64,000 nt of DNA from Acinetobacter sp. ANC 3832 (GCF_002135415.1 NZ_NEGJ01000008.1:2-64001); one strand, 5' to 3'. Counted from the stretch's first letter, positions 48,715 to 57,691 are shown. Numbers and translations: made by a program. Notes: generated by a model from the sequence alone, not told the origin.

Positions 48715-49869
48715 TTATGCTGTCGCAGCTTTAATCATGTCACGTGCAATAATGATTTGCTGAATTTGTGTTGTTCCTTCATACAAACGGAATAAACGTA
48801 CATCACGATAAAAACGTTCTATTGAGTATTCACTGATATAGCCTGCACCACCATGAATTTGCAAGCAGCGATCTGCAACACGACCACACATTTCTGTGGC
48901 AAACATTTTTGAACAAGATGCTTCTGTACTAATATTTTCGCCCAAATCACGACGCCGTGCAGCATCAATTACCATACATTTTGATGCATAAATTTCAGCT
49001 TTTGAATCCGCAAGCATCGCTTGAATCAATTGAAAATTGGCAATAGGTTGACCAAATTGTTTGCGCTCAATTGCATAATTTAAAGCATCATCCAACATTC
49101 TCTCTGCCATCCCCACACTATAAGCAGCAATATGTAGACGACCTTTATCTAATACTTTCATGGCTGTCTTAAAGCCCACACCTTCCACACCACCAATTAA
49201 CTGGTCTTTATGAACATGACATTGATCAAAAATAACATCACAGGTGTACGAACCTTTCTGTCCCATTTTTTTGTCAATCTTACCCAATGATAAACCTGCT
49301 GTACCTGCTTCCACTAAAAAAGCCGATATTCCAGAAGCACCTTTAATCTCAGGATTGGTTCGAGCCATCACAGTAAATGTAGATGCTCGTGGTGCATTGG
49401 TAATAAAGCGTTTTGTACCATTGAGAATATAATAATCACCATCTTTAACTGCTGAAGTTTTTAATGATGCAGCATCTGAACCAGAATCAGGTTCAGTTAA
49501 ACAAAATGATCCTATAATTTCTCCACTTGCATAGCCTGGTAAATATTTTTGTTTTTGCTCATCCGTACCATCAATAATAATTCCACTCGAACCGATTCCA
49601 TTATTTGTTCCAATTAATGAACGGAAAGCAGCTGAGGTTTGTCCGAGTTCCAATGCAACCAAAACTTCTTCTTCCATGGTAATACCTAAACCACCATATT
49701 CCTCTGGGATGGTTAAACCGAATAGTCCTAAATCTTTCATCTGCTGCACAATATGGTCAGGAATTGCATCGGTTTCATCAACTTCATGTTCTAAAGGGCG
49801 TAATTCTTTTTGAACAAAATCATGAATGGTCGATAAAAGTTGCTTCAGCATTTGCTCATCACGAATCAT
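48715..49869 (-). CDS. Acyl-CoA dehydrogenase, probable pimeloyl-CoA step
   Basis: 384 residues with all usual motifs: IPEEYGGLGITMEEEVLVAL, SFCLTEPDSGSDAASLKTSA, QIHGGAGYISEYSIERFYRD, and catalytic Glu364 in LYEGTTQIQQIIIARDM. The gene has an IclR-type box 68 bp before its start and is divergent from the hydratase/HAD/thiolase set. That makes the pimeloyl-CoA (dicarboxyl-CoA) dehydrogenation the best guess. A general short/medium-chain substrate is possible. Confidence 0.82.
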   Translation of the reverse strand: MIRDEQMLKQLLSTIHDFVQKELRPLEHEVDETDAIPDHIVQQMKDLGLFGLTIPEEYGGLGITMEEEVLVALELGQTSAAFRSLIGTNNGIGSSGIIIDGTDEQKQKYLPGYASGEIIGSFCLTEPDSGSDAASLKTSAVKDGDYYILNGTKRFITNAPRASTFTVMARTNPEIKGASGISAFLVEAGTAGLSLGKIDKKMGQKGSYTCDVIFDQCHVHKDQLIGGVEGVGFKTAMKVLDKGRLHIAAYSVGMAERMLDDALNYAIERKQFGQPIANFQLIQAMLADSKAEIYASKCMVIDAARRRDLGENISTEASCSKMFATEMCGRVADRCLQIHGGAGYISEYSIERFYRDVRLFRLYEGTTQIQQIIIARDMIKAATA

Positions 49870-49936
49870 TATTTTCTCCTATTCCTTATAGAGGATTCAG
49901 ATTTTCCTTGTTGAATTTCTTTTTAACTACTTTTAA

Positions 49937-49951
49937 TTTCGTTATACGAAA
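49937..49951. promoter_or_regulatory. Putative IclR box 3 (acyl-CoA dehydrogenase promoter)
   Basis: TTTCGTTATACGAAA, with perfectly palindromic outer six bases. 68 bp upstream of the start at 49869. Confidence 0.7.
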
Positions 49952-50095
49952 TACATTACCAATATTAAAAAATCAAAACAAGAATTAAATGTAAATTTTT
50001 ATGGAATATCTCCTATTACAAGCAATTCAACTAATTTAATCACTGAAATAGATTGAATATGAATTAAATTTACTCTAATTTATATTAAAAATTTA

Positions 50096-50110
50096 TTTTG
50101 CTATACGGAA
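50096..50110. promoter_or_regulatory. Putative IclR box 4 (hydratase gene)
   Basis: TTTTGCTATACGGAA, ending only 9 bp before the ATG at 50120, so a bound protein would cover the ribosome-site region of the DNA and block a promoter just upstream. Confidence 0.7.
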
Positions 50111-50119
50111 TTTTATAAA

Positions 50120-50899
50120 ATGCATCTACCCGCAGTTGTTCAAGTTGATTATTCCATTCCTGCTGTTGCTGTGATCACGATTAATCGTCCAGAAGCAAAA
50201 AATGCACTGAATACAGAGGTACGAAAATCCCTAGCAGAAGCTTTTGAGCTTCAAATTGAAAATAATGATATCCATGCCATAGTAATTACTGGTGGCGAAG
50301 AAGTATTTGCAGCAGGCGCAGATTTGAAAGAATTGGCTCAAGCCAACTCAATGGAAGTGTATTTACGTCGCGCTGAACGATATTGGCAAACCATTGCAAA
50401 CTGCCCTAAACCTGTTATTGCTGCGGTGAATGGTTTTGCGTTGGGTGGTGGATGTGAACTTGCCATGCATGCCGACATTATTATTGCAGGAAAAAGTGCA
50501 CAATTCGGTCAACCTGAAATTAAAGTGGGCGTGATGCCAGGTGCAGGTGGAACACAACGCTTGGTACGCGCAGTCGGTAAATTTAATGCCATGCGTATGA
50601 TTATGACGGGGTGTTTAGTTTCCGCCGAAGAAGCTTTTAATATGGGATTGGTTTCTCAAGTCACTGAAGATGCTGAAACACTCACAACCGCTTTTAAAAT
50701 GGCGCAACAAATTTCTAAACTCCCCCGCATTGCCCTTGAACAAATTAAAGAAACAATATTACTAAGTGAAGATGTTCCATTAAATGCAGGTCTAGCTTTA
50801 GAGCGTAAATCATTTCAATTACTTTTTGACACTCAAGATCAAAAAGAAGGAATGTCTGCATTTTTAGAAAAACGCAAACCACTTTATCAAGGCAAGTAA
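50120..50899 (+). CDS. Enoyl-CoA hydratase (PaaF/BadK-like)
   Basis: 259 residues. Crotonase signatures: NRPEAKNALNTEVRKSLAEA, VFAAGADLKELAQ (oxyanion hole), ALGGGCELAMHADIIIAG, QPEIKVGVMPGAGGTQRLVR (catalytic Glu). It would hydrate cyclohex-1-ene-carboxyl-CoA (BadK role), 2,3-dehydropimeloyl-CoA, or both; the block has no other hydratase. First gene of a plus-strand set with a dehydrogenase and a thiolase. No good Shine-Dalgarno precedes the ATG, and an IclR-type box lies there instead. Confidence 0.85.
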   Translation: MHLPAVVQVDYSIPAVAVITINRPEAKNALNTEVRKSLAEAFELQIENNDIHAIVITGGEEVFAAGADLKELAQANSMEVYLRRAERYWQTIANCPKPVIAAVNGFALGGGCELAMHADIIIAGKSAQFGQPEIKVGVMPGAGGTQRLVRAVGKFNAMRMIMTGCLVSAEEAFNMGLVSQVTEDAETLTTAFKMAQQISKLPRIALEQIKETILLSEDVPLNAGLALERKSFQLLFDTQDQKEGMSAFLEKRKPLYQGK

Positions 50900-51070
50900 T
50901 TCAATGCTTAATTCGAGAGGTTTAACATCAAGCTTTCTTGTTTCTCATTTGAAGAGAAAAATAAAGAGGTCGTTAGCAGTTTTGCTAGATATCTTATAAA
51001 AAAATGAAGAAAACGGATGCAAAATATCTCATAAACAAGTTTAAAAATTGTAAAAATATAGGATGATAAT
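50900..51070. repeat. Intergenic hairpin region
   Basis: CTTTCTTGTTTCTCATTTGA (50931-50950) and GAGAAAAATAAAGAGGTC (50953-50970) can fold into an imperfect hairpin. It is similar in layout to the ones at 48640 and 54907. No gene or promoter is clear. Confidence 0.35.
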
Positions 51071-52588
51071 ATGGATAAGGAAATACAAAAAATTGGCATT
51101 ATTGGCGCAGGTATTATGGGTACAGGGATTGCGCAAATTGCAATCCAATCTCAACATGATGTTTATTTATATGATACCCAATATGTTGCTGTACAAAATG
51201 CACAGTCTAGGCTTCATGACACATTCAACAGATTAGTCTCTAAACAAAAAATAACTGAAATTCAAATGAATGACGCTTTAGCATATTTACATATTGTTGA
51301 AAATATTGAAGAACTACAACAATGTGATTTGGTAATTGAAGCAATTGTTGAAAAATTAGAATCCAAACAAGCAGTCATGCGACAACTGGAAAGTATTGTG
51401 AGTGAAAGTACGATTTTAGCATCAAACACCTCTTCACTTTCAATCACAGCCATTGCAGCAGAATGTAAGCATCCTGAACGTATCGTTGGCTATCATTTCT
51501 TTAATCCTGTTCCTTTAATGAAAGTTGTTGAGGTCATTCAAGGTTTGCGTACTGAGTCAAATATTATAGATCGGTTAATAACACTTACACAAAAAATGGG
51601 ACATCGTCCAGTTCGCACCAAAGATACGCCCGGCTTTATTATTAATCATGCAGGGCGAGCTTATGGAACAGAAGCACTGAAAATTTTAAGTGAGAATGTC
51701 ACAACAATTGAAGAGATTGATGACATTTTAAAAGGCACTTTAGGCTTTAAGATGGGACCTTTTGAACTGTTAGATCTGACTGGATTGGATGTTTCCCACC
51801 CAGTGATGGAGTCTATTTATTATCAATATTATCAAGAACCTCGTTATCGTCCAAATGTACTCACGCAACAAATGTTGGTTGGGAAAAAACTCGGCAAAAA
51901 GACAAGTGAAGGTTTTTATCGCTACATTGATCAACAAAAACAAATATCGACTGTCGAATCAAAAATACTGACAGATTCTCCTCCAATGACTCAGGTTTGG
52001 TTATCGACTCACTTTGATGAAGACAAACAGCAACTGGAAAAATATTTAAGTTCCAAAAATATTACAGTAGAAAAAAATCACAAACCAAGTTCCGATGCAC
52101 TCATTCTCATTGCAAGTTATGGTGAAGATGCAACACATAGTGCAATCCGTTTAAACGTCAATCCTGAACATGTAGTTTGTATTGATATGCTGAGTGGTTT
52201 TCAACAATGCCGCACCTTGATGCCAAGTCTGATTACTCAGCAACAATATATTGATGCTGTGCAAATCATTTTTACAGAACCTGATGTTAAAACACATGTC
52301 ATTGAAGAAAGTGTCGGATTTATTGCACAGCGCGTACTCGCAATGGTGGTTAATTTAGCGTGTGATATTGCACAACAAAAAATTGCCACGGTAGATGATA
52401 TCAATGCAGCAGTAAAACTCGGACTCGGCTATCCGTATGGCCCAATTGAATGGGGTGATGTCATTGGTCGTGAAAAAATATTGCTAACTTTAGAACACAT
52501 GCTTGCAATTACAGGTGATCCTCGTTATCGCCCAAGCCCTTGGTTGCAAAGACGTTGCAAGCTCAACCTATCACTCACCCATCATTAA
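51071..52588 (+). CDS. 3-hydroxyacyl-CoA dehydrogenase (PaaH-like)
   Basis: 505 residues. Rossmann motif IGIIGAGIMGTGIAQIAIQ at the N-terminus, catalytic region ASNTSSLSITAIAAE, HFFNPVPLMKVVEVIQGLRT, and a second C-terminal 3HCDH domain (KLGLGYPYGPIEWGDVIGRE). It is a paralogue of paaH (15408) with the same two-domain length. In this block it most likely oxidises 3-hydroxypimeloyl-CoA. It lies 171 bp after the hydratase and 47 bp before the thiolase. Confidence 0.87.
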   Translation: MDKEIQKIGIIGAGIMGTGIAQIAIQSQHDVYLYDTQYVAVQNAQSRLHDTFNRLVSKQKITEIQMNDALAYLHIVENIEELQQCDLVIEAIVEKLESKQAVMRQLESIVSESTILASNTSSLSITAIAAECKHPERIVGYHFFNPVPLMKVVEVIQGLRTESNIIDRLITLTQKMGHRPVRTKDTPGFIINHAGRAYGTEALKILSENVTTIEEIDDILKGTLGFKMGPFELLDLTGLDVSHPVMESIYYQYYQEPRYRPNVLTQQMLVGKKLGKKTSEGFYRYIDQQKQISTVESKILTDSPPMTQVWLSTHFDEDKQQLEKYLSSKNITVEKNHKPSSDALILIASYGEDATHSAIRLNVNPEHVVCIDMLSGFQQCRTLMPSLITQQQYIDAVQIIFTEPDVKTHVIEESVGFIAQRVLAMVVNLACDIAQQKIATVDDINAAVKLGLGYPYGPIEWGDVIGREKILLTLEHMLAITGDPRYRPSPWLQRRCKLNLSLTHH

Positions 52589-52635
52589 TATTTAAATTTC
52601 AGCACAATATATTTACTTATTTCAAGGAAAGAACA

Positions 52636-53841
52636 ATGAATGCTTATATTTATGATGGTTTACGCACTCCTATTGGTCGTCATGCAGTTAGCTTAGCCAG
52701 TATTCGCCCAGATAATTTAGCTGCACATGTCATTAAAGCCTTAGTTGAAAAAACAGGTATAGATGCAAATGATATTGAAGAAGTTATTTTGGGGAATACC
52801 AATCAAGCAGGTGAAGATTGTCGAAATGTGGCACGTAATGCCTTACTCGTTTCACAGCTACCCGTTACTGTCGCAGCACAAACAGTGAATCGTTTATGTG
52901 CAAGTGGTTTAGCTGCTGTAATTGATGCTGCTCGTGCCATACATTGTGGTGAGGGCGATCTTTATATTGCGGGAGGTGTAGAAAGCATGTCCCGTGCACC
53001 TTTTGTTTTAGCCAAAGCTGAGTCTGCCTATAGCCGTGAAGCCAAAATTTTTGATACCACCATTGGTACACGCTTCCCCAATCCAGAACTTATCAAGTTG
53101 TATGGTAATGACTCTATGCCTGAAACAGGTGATCATGTTGCAGAGGCTTTTGGAATTAGTCGGGAACAGTCTGATGTTTTTGCTGCAGCATCTCAAGCAA
53201 AGTATGAAACTGCCAAGCAAGCAGGCTTTTTTAATGATGAAATTATTGCTGTAGAAATATCACAAGGGCGTAAAGCACCAGTAAAAATTATTCATAAGGA
53301 TGAGCACCCTCGCCCTTTATCAAATTTTGAAGCCTTGCAAAAACTCAAACCTCTTTTTGAAGGTGGTGTTGTTACCGCAGGCAATGCTTCCGGTATCAAT
53401 GACGGTGCTGCTGCTTTGTTGATTGGTAATGAAATGATTCAAGAAAAATATGGGCTTCAACCTTTGGCCAAGATTTTAGCATCCGCATCTTCTGGCATCG
53501 AACCTCGAATTATGGGTGCAGGTCCAATTAAAGCCATTCAAAAAGCATTAAAAAGAGCACATTTAACATTAGATGACATGGATATAATTGAAATTAATGA
53601 AGCTTTTGCACCACAAGTATTGTCTTGTTTAAAAGGTTTAGATATCACATTTAATGATCCACGTGTCAATCCGAATGGTGGTGCAATTGCTATTGGACAT
53701 CCTTTAGGTTGCTCAGGTGCTCGTCTTGCGTTAACAACGGCACGTGAATTAAAGCGTCGTAAAAAGAAATATGCTGTTGTGAGTTTATGTATTGGGGTCG
53801 GTCAAGGGCTCGCAATGATTATTGAAAATACAGCAGTTTGA
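52636..53841 (+). CDS. Acyl-CoA thiolase (PaaJ/PcaF-like)
   Basis: 401 residues from MNAYIYDGLRTPIGRHAVSL, with AAGGA before the ATG; an upstream in-frame start would overlap the previous gene by 49 bases and adds unrelated residues. Catalytic Cys in [12 protein letters not shown], His in IGHPLGCSGARLAL, second Cys in LCIGVGQGLAMIIE. It is a close relative of 3-oxoadipyl-CoA thiolases. Here 3-oxopimeloyl-CoA to glutaryl-CoA plus acetyl-CoA is the inferred reaction. Confidence 0.87.
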   Translation: MNAYIYDGLRTPIGRHAVSLASIRPDNLAAHVIKALVEKTGIDANDIEEVILGNTNQAGEDCRNVARNALLVSQLPVTVAAQTVNRLCASGLAAVIDAARAIHCGEGDLYIAGGVESMSRAPFVLAKAESAYSREAKIFDTTIGTRFPNPELIKLYGNDSMPETGDHVAEAFGISREQSDVFAAASQAKYETAKQAGFFNDEIIAVEISQGRKAPVKIIHKDEHPRPLSNFEALQKLKPLFEGGVVTAGNASGINDGAAALLIGNEMIQEKYGLQPLAKILASASSGIEPRIMGAGPIKAIQKALKRAHLTLDDMDIIEINEAFAPQVLSCLKGLDITFNDPRVNPNGGAIAIGHPLGCSGARLALTTARELKRRKKKYAVVSLCIGVGQGLAMIIENTAV

Positions 53842-53893
53842 TATCTTCACAAGTTTTGAAACGTAGAACTTCTCATTAAAAATGGCTGAAAAG

Positions 53894-53908
53894 TTTTGTA
53901 TAGCGAAA
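53894..53908. promoter_or_regulatory. Putative IclR box 5 (regulator promoter)
   Basis: TTTTGTATAGCGAAA, 51 bp before the IclR start at 53959. A weaker related copy, TTTAGTATAGGGATA (53942-53956), touches the start codon region. Suggests autoregulation. Confidence 0.65.
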
Positions 53909-53958
53909 TATAATTGGTATCATGCCACACGTTTAAATCAATTTAGTATAGGGATAGT

Positions 53959-54816
53959 ATGGATCTAAACACAGATAATGTGACTCAAGAGCAAGCTGAA
54001 AAAAAAGTCAATTTTGATGAAATTCGTTTAGATCCAATTTCACATATTCACCGTGAAAATAATCCACAATTTATTGCATCATTAGCGCGCGGTTTAGAAA
54101 TTTTACGTTGTTTTTCAGCATCAAGCCAGGTTTTGGGTAATCAAGAATTATCACAACTCACTGGATTACCGAAACCGACAATTGCTCGCATTACCAATAC
54201 TTTAGTATCTTTGGGTTATTTAAAACAATTGCCTAATTCAACTAAATATACTTTAGATACAGGTGTTTTGGCCTTAGGGTATGCTGCACTTTCTAATATT
54301 TCAGCACGGATTCACGCCCGTCCATTAATGGAAGAAATGTCAAAAGCAGTGCAAGCACCTGTTGCAATGGCAACACGTGATCGTTTAAATATGGTTTATT
54401 TAGATGTGGTGCAGGCTGAGTCTAATTTGACGATGCGTCGTCCAGTCGGCTCAACGATTCCACTACATAATACAGCTATGGGCCGTGCTTGCTTAGCTGC
54501 AATTCCTGAAAGTGAACGTCATTTTATTATGGAAGCATTAGAAAAACGTCATAAAAATGATTGGCCAATGATTAAACGTGGCTTAGAACGTGCTTTTCAT
54601 GATTATCAAAAATATGGTTATTGCTTGTCTTTAAGCGAATGGCATAAAGAAGTGAATTCTGTAGCTGTACCAATGATTCACCCTTTACATGGCTTATTGG
54701 TTTTTAACTGTGGCGCACCCAGTTATTTGGTGAATCAAGAAAAGTTAGAGAATGAAATTGGCCCACGTTTAATTCATATGGTTCAAAATATTCAAGACTC
54801 ATTAAATTCTTTATAA
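53959..54816 (+). CDS. IclR-family regulator of the cyclohexanecarboxylate block
   Basis: 285 residues. An unusual 45-residue polar N-terminal extension precedes the winged helix (SLARGLEILRCFSASSQVLG, LSQLTGLPKPTIARITNTLV). The effector domain follows (RPVGSTIPLHNTAMGRACLA, CLSLSEWHKEVNSVAVPMIH). AGGGA precedes the ATG. Its own promoter and those of badH, the 48715 gene and the 50120 gene carry similar 15-bp boxes, so it is the natural regulator of the block. Activator or repressor cannot be decided. Confidence 0.85.
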   Translation: MDLNTDNVTQEQAEKKVNFDEIRLDPISHIHRENNPQFIASLARGLEILRCFSASSQVLGNQELSQLTGLPKPTIARITNTLVSLGYLKQLPNSTKYTLDTGVLALGYAALSNISARIHARPLMEEMSKAVQAPVAMATRDRLNMVYLDVVQAESNLTMRRPVGSTIPLHNTAMGRACLAAIPESERHFIMEALEKRHKNDWPMIKRGLERAFHDYQKYGYCLSLSEWHKEVNSVAVPMIHPLHGLLVFNCGAPSYLVNQEKLENEIGPRLIHMVQNIQDSLNSL

Positions 54817-54825
54817 AATAATAAG

Positions 54826-54853
54826 TTAAAGCTGAGCTTAGACTCAGCTTTAA
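54826..54853. terminator. Terminator after the IclR gene
   Basis: TTAAAGCTGAG pairs exactly with CTCAGCTTTAA around CTTAGA, 10 bp after the stop, followed by a short TTTAAT tract. An additional hairpin of the GACTTT...AAAGGTC type lies at about 54907-54945. Together they separate the IclR gene from terZ on the opposite strand. Confidence 0.7.
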
Positions 54854-54982
54854 TTTAATGACAAAATATTTTAAGATAAGCAAATAATTCACATAATAAT
54901 AAATAATGACTTTGTTTTTCTTCTTTTAAGAAGAAATCAAAAAGGTCTCATGAAAGAAATCTATTATTAAAAAACTATTCTT

Positions 54983-55567
54983 TTAAAGTAATGGCAATAC
55001 TGATGGAATAATGTCATGAATGGTTTTGCCTTGACAGGTTTCACCCAATGCCGACATTTTCCATGCACCATTATGACGATAAACTTTTGCAATAATTAAC
55101 GCAGTATAATTCCCCTTCGCTGATAAATTATACTTTGCAATTTCAGTATTAGTTGTAGAGTCAACCAAGCGGCAGAATGAGTTCTCTACTTTTTCAAAAG
55201 TTTGGCCTCTAAAACTACTAATAGTGAAAACAATTGATTTCACATTGCTGGGTACTTGAGTCAGGTCTACATGAATCACTTCATCATCACCATCACCTGC
55301 GCCAGTACGATTATCGCCTGAATGCCAAATACTACCATCTTTACTGCGCAATTGGCCAAACCAAATTGCATCTAAAGGCTGATTATTTTCATCAAAAACA
55401 ATAGCAGATGCATCTAGATCGATTGAACTATCACCCCCACCAAACATTCCAAAAAGACCACCGCTTTTAGCGACATCCCATCCTGCACCAAGAAATATTT
55501 TCGTTAATGATGAACCATCACCTTTTTCTAAAGATATTTTCTGACCTTTAACTAAACTAATACCCAT
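54983..55567 (-). CDS. terZ: TerZ-like TerD-domain protein
   Basis: 194 residues. TerD fold with Ca-binding motifs DSSIDLDASAIVFDENN and [13 protein letters not shown] (residues 84-96). The glycine-rich insert GGLFGMFGGGDS and the late GETCQGKTIHDI point to TerZ. It is cytosolic or membrane-associated, and part of the calcium/metal-sensing Ter complex. Last gene of the minus-strand ter operon, 9 bp after the AIM24 gene. Confidence 0.9.
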   Translation of the reverse strand: MGISLVKGQKISLEKGDGSSLTKIFLGAGWDVAKSGGLFGMFGGGDSSIDLDASAIVFDENNQPLDAIWFGQLRSKDGSIWHSGDNRTGAGDGDDEVIHVDLTQVPSNVKSIVFTISSFRGQTFEKVENSFCRLVDSTTNTEIAKYNLSAKGNYTALIIAKVYRHNGAWKMSALGETCQGKTIHDIIPSVLPLL

Positions 55568-55576
55568 TTTTTTTCC

Positions 55577-56299
55577 TTAGTTTGAACTTGAATTATTACG
55601 ACCCAATGCTGTCGCTAACCACTGTAAATAGCTTCCCCGATTTCTTGAACACACAATAACCTTGCCATGCCCACGAAACTTAATCACTAAGCCTTCACCA
55701 CTAGTTAGACTATTAAAAATATTTCCAACGAAACCCCTGCTTCCAGAGCTAGGAATACCAACATTATAATTGAGTGAAGCATCCCATCCTGCGACATGTC
55801 CATTATCAATCGTGACTTCACCTTGTTCGGGTGTAATGTCTAATTCTAATAATGTTCCACATCCAGAAATACAAACTTTGCCTTGTCCACTGGTTTCCAT
55901 AATGACAAAACCACCCGTTCCACCAAAAAGAGCACCGCCAATATTGCTTTGAACTTTTGCATTGATAGACGTTCCATCTGTCGCAGCAACAAAAGAACCA
56001 TCAGATAAAATGTACTGCCGTTGACCAATCTCTAAAATTTGCATATCACCATCAAGATTAGGGGACAATAAACATTCCCCATCACCCGCAGTGGCTTTTA
56101 TTTGTTGCTGAAATAATGACTCACCCGATGTAAATCTACGCATAAAGGATTGAAAAATACCGCCACGTAATTTCCCGCCCACTTCAAGATTTTGTTCCAT
56201 CATCACCATTGCATCAGATTCGCAATAAATTGACTCACCTTTCTTTAAACTGACATGCAAGAAAGGTTCAGGGCTACCTACTAAATTAAATTCAGCCAT
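55577..56299 (-). CDS. AIM24 / TIGR00266 family protein
   Basis: 240 residues forming a beta-rich AIM24-type fold: EPFLHVSLKKGESIYCESDA, GGIFQSFMRRFTSGESLFQQ, ATAGDGECLLSPNLDGDMQI, GGTGGFVIMETSGQGKVCIS. The family has no established biochemical role; some members sit near Ter genes. It is 5 bp after the vWA-TerF gene and 9 bp before terZ, so it is an integral part of the operon. Confidence 0.85.
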   Translation of the reverse strand: MAEFNLVGSPEPFLHVSLKKGESIYCESDAMVMMEQNLEVGGKLRGGIFQSFMRRFTSGESLFQQQIKATAGDGECLLSPNLDGDMQILEIGQRQYILSDGSFVAATDGTSINAKVQSNIGGALFGGTGGFVIMETSGQGKVCISGCGTLLELDITPEQGEVTIDNGHVAGWDASLNYNVGIPSSGSRGFVGNIFNSLTSGEGLVIKFRGHGKVIVCSRNRGSYLQWLATALGRNNSSSN

Positions 56300-56304
56300 C
56301 TCTA

Positions 56305-57603
56305 TTATCCTCTGATGATATTTTTACTTTTTGCTTCTTTTAGCCACAGTGGAAATTCTTGAAGCAATAAATCATATAACTGTGCTTCTGGCATGCTTTG
56401 GATATTATCCATTTCAAAAAAATTACAGTTATCAACCACACGTCCATCCATAGTATCTAACTGTTTCAACACACCATAATTGTGTCCACCAATGCCAACA
56501 AATTGCCAAAAAATAGGCTGACTAGAAGCATGTTTTAAAATTTGTTTGATCTTCTTCGTTTCAGAAACACCACCATCAGAAATAAAGACCACATAAACAG
56601 GCAATTCTGATGCACTTTCTTGGGTGAAATATTTCAAAACAGCGTCTAATACTGCAGGTTCATTATTAAATCGTGCACCTGCATTCCACTTTGTATAACC
56701 ACCACTTTCAGTATTAATATAATTATTTAAATTATTTAAACTGACATCTTTTAACCGTAATGATTTTTCAGCAAAAGCCCAACACTCAAAACTTCCATCA
56801 TCATCAAAACTCACCGCTAATGGCATAATACGATCAATTACCTTTTGTACATCACCATTTTTATATTGATTATTCATTGAACCTGAATAATCCAAAATAA
56901 GTGCAACTCTTGCTTTAATATTCAGTAAATTATTTTTTTCTAAACTAATTAGTGATTTTTTTGTGAGATCAACTAAATGTGGTGCAGATTTTTCTATTTT
57001 ATCTAAAACAATTTTTTTCTTTAAATCAATACTAGAAACAGCTGTTACTACAAGCGTAGGCTCTGAAGATATTTGTTCTGTAACATCTCCACCAAAATGT
57101 TCAACTAAAGCTTTTAATCCACCATTAAAACCTTGACCAATCGCAGCAATACGCCAAGCATTATTTTTAAAGTAGATTTCAGTCAACATAACCGCTTTTT
57201 CTTGACTAAAATTAGATGCGTTGAGCTGATAAGAAGCTAACACTTGATCTGAATGATTAATTAAATCAATTTGGGCACGTTGAATATCACGCATTGTAGA
57301 ATGCTCATTTCCAACCGTGGCGCATATAACAAACCGTGGCGTTTGTATTGGATTTATTTGACTTAAATCAAAACTAAAGACACTCACACTTCCCTGTGAA
57401 CTATATTGTAATTCACCTTTTGGAGTCTGTGGTTGGTTATAAAAAGTCATGTAATCATCATGAAAAAGCTGATCATTTGGAGCAATACCAAAACTGGAAA
57501 CATCAACATCAAAAGTCGCATCAAATTGAATTCGCAGTCCAAATTTTGTATCGCTATTAATCAATTGATTCAGTGCTAATTTTTGCCCAGAAATAAGTTG
57601 CAT
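56305..57603 (-). CDS. terF: TerF-like protein: TerD-type domain plus von Willebrand A domain
   Basis: 432 residues. The N-terminal TerD-like domain (about 1-175) keeps IYFKNNAWRIAAIGQGFNGG but lacks the GDNRTG-type Ca motif. A linker follows, then a vWA domain (about 230-430) with the MIDAS motif DYSGSM (238-243) and VFISDGG. Such proteins link TerD complexes with protein partners. Preceded by a long inverted repeat at 57618-57691. Confidence 0.88.
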   Translation of the reverse strand: MQLISGQKLALNQLINSDTKFGLRIQFDATFDVDVSSFGIAPNDQLFHDDYMTFYNQPQTPKGELQYSSQGSVSVFSFDLSQINPIQTPRFVICATVGNEHSTMRDIQRAQIDLINHSDQVLASYQLNASNFSQEKAVMLTEIYFKNNAWRIAAIGQGFNGGLKALVEHFGGDVTEQISSEPTLVVTAVSSIDLKKKIVLDKIEKSAPHLVDLTKKSLISLEKNNLLNIKARVALILDYSGSMNNQYKNGDVQKVIDRIMPLAVSFDDDGSFECWAFAEKSLRLKDVSLNNLNNYINTESGGYTKWNAGARFNNEPAVLDAVLKYFTQESASELPVYVVFISDGGVSETKKIKQILKHASSQPIFWQFVGIGGHNYGVLKQLDTMDGRVVDNCNFFEMDNIQSMPEAQLYDLLLQEFPLWLKEAKSKNIIRG

Positions 57604-57617
57604 GTGCTGTTCTCAAA

Positions 57618-57691
57618 TTTTAGTACTTGAAAATAATTATTTGTAAAATCTAGATCTATCAATGATTCTGAATCATTTTCAAGTACTAAAA
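57618..57691. repeat. Long stem-loop in the terE-terF spacer
   Basis: TTTTAGTACTTGAAAAT (57618-57634) is exactly complementary to 57675-57691, a 17-bp stem; within the loop AATGATT/AATCATT forms a smaller stem. In the minus direction it ends 15 nt before the terF start. A third TTTTAGTACT copy is at about 57710. Could be an attenuator, an RNase site or a terminator with read-through. Confidence 0.65.

Noticed and set aside
52540..52635. Upstream extension of the thiolase frame
   Set aside because: It overlaps the 3-hydroxyacyl-CoA dehydrogenase gene and adds non-homologous residues; the ATG at 52636 has a proper ribosome site and the family N-terminus.
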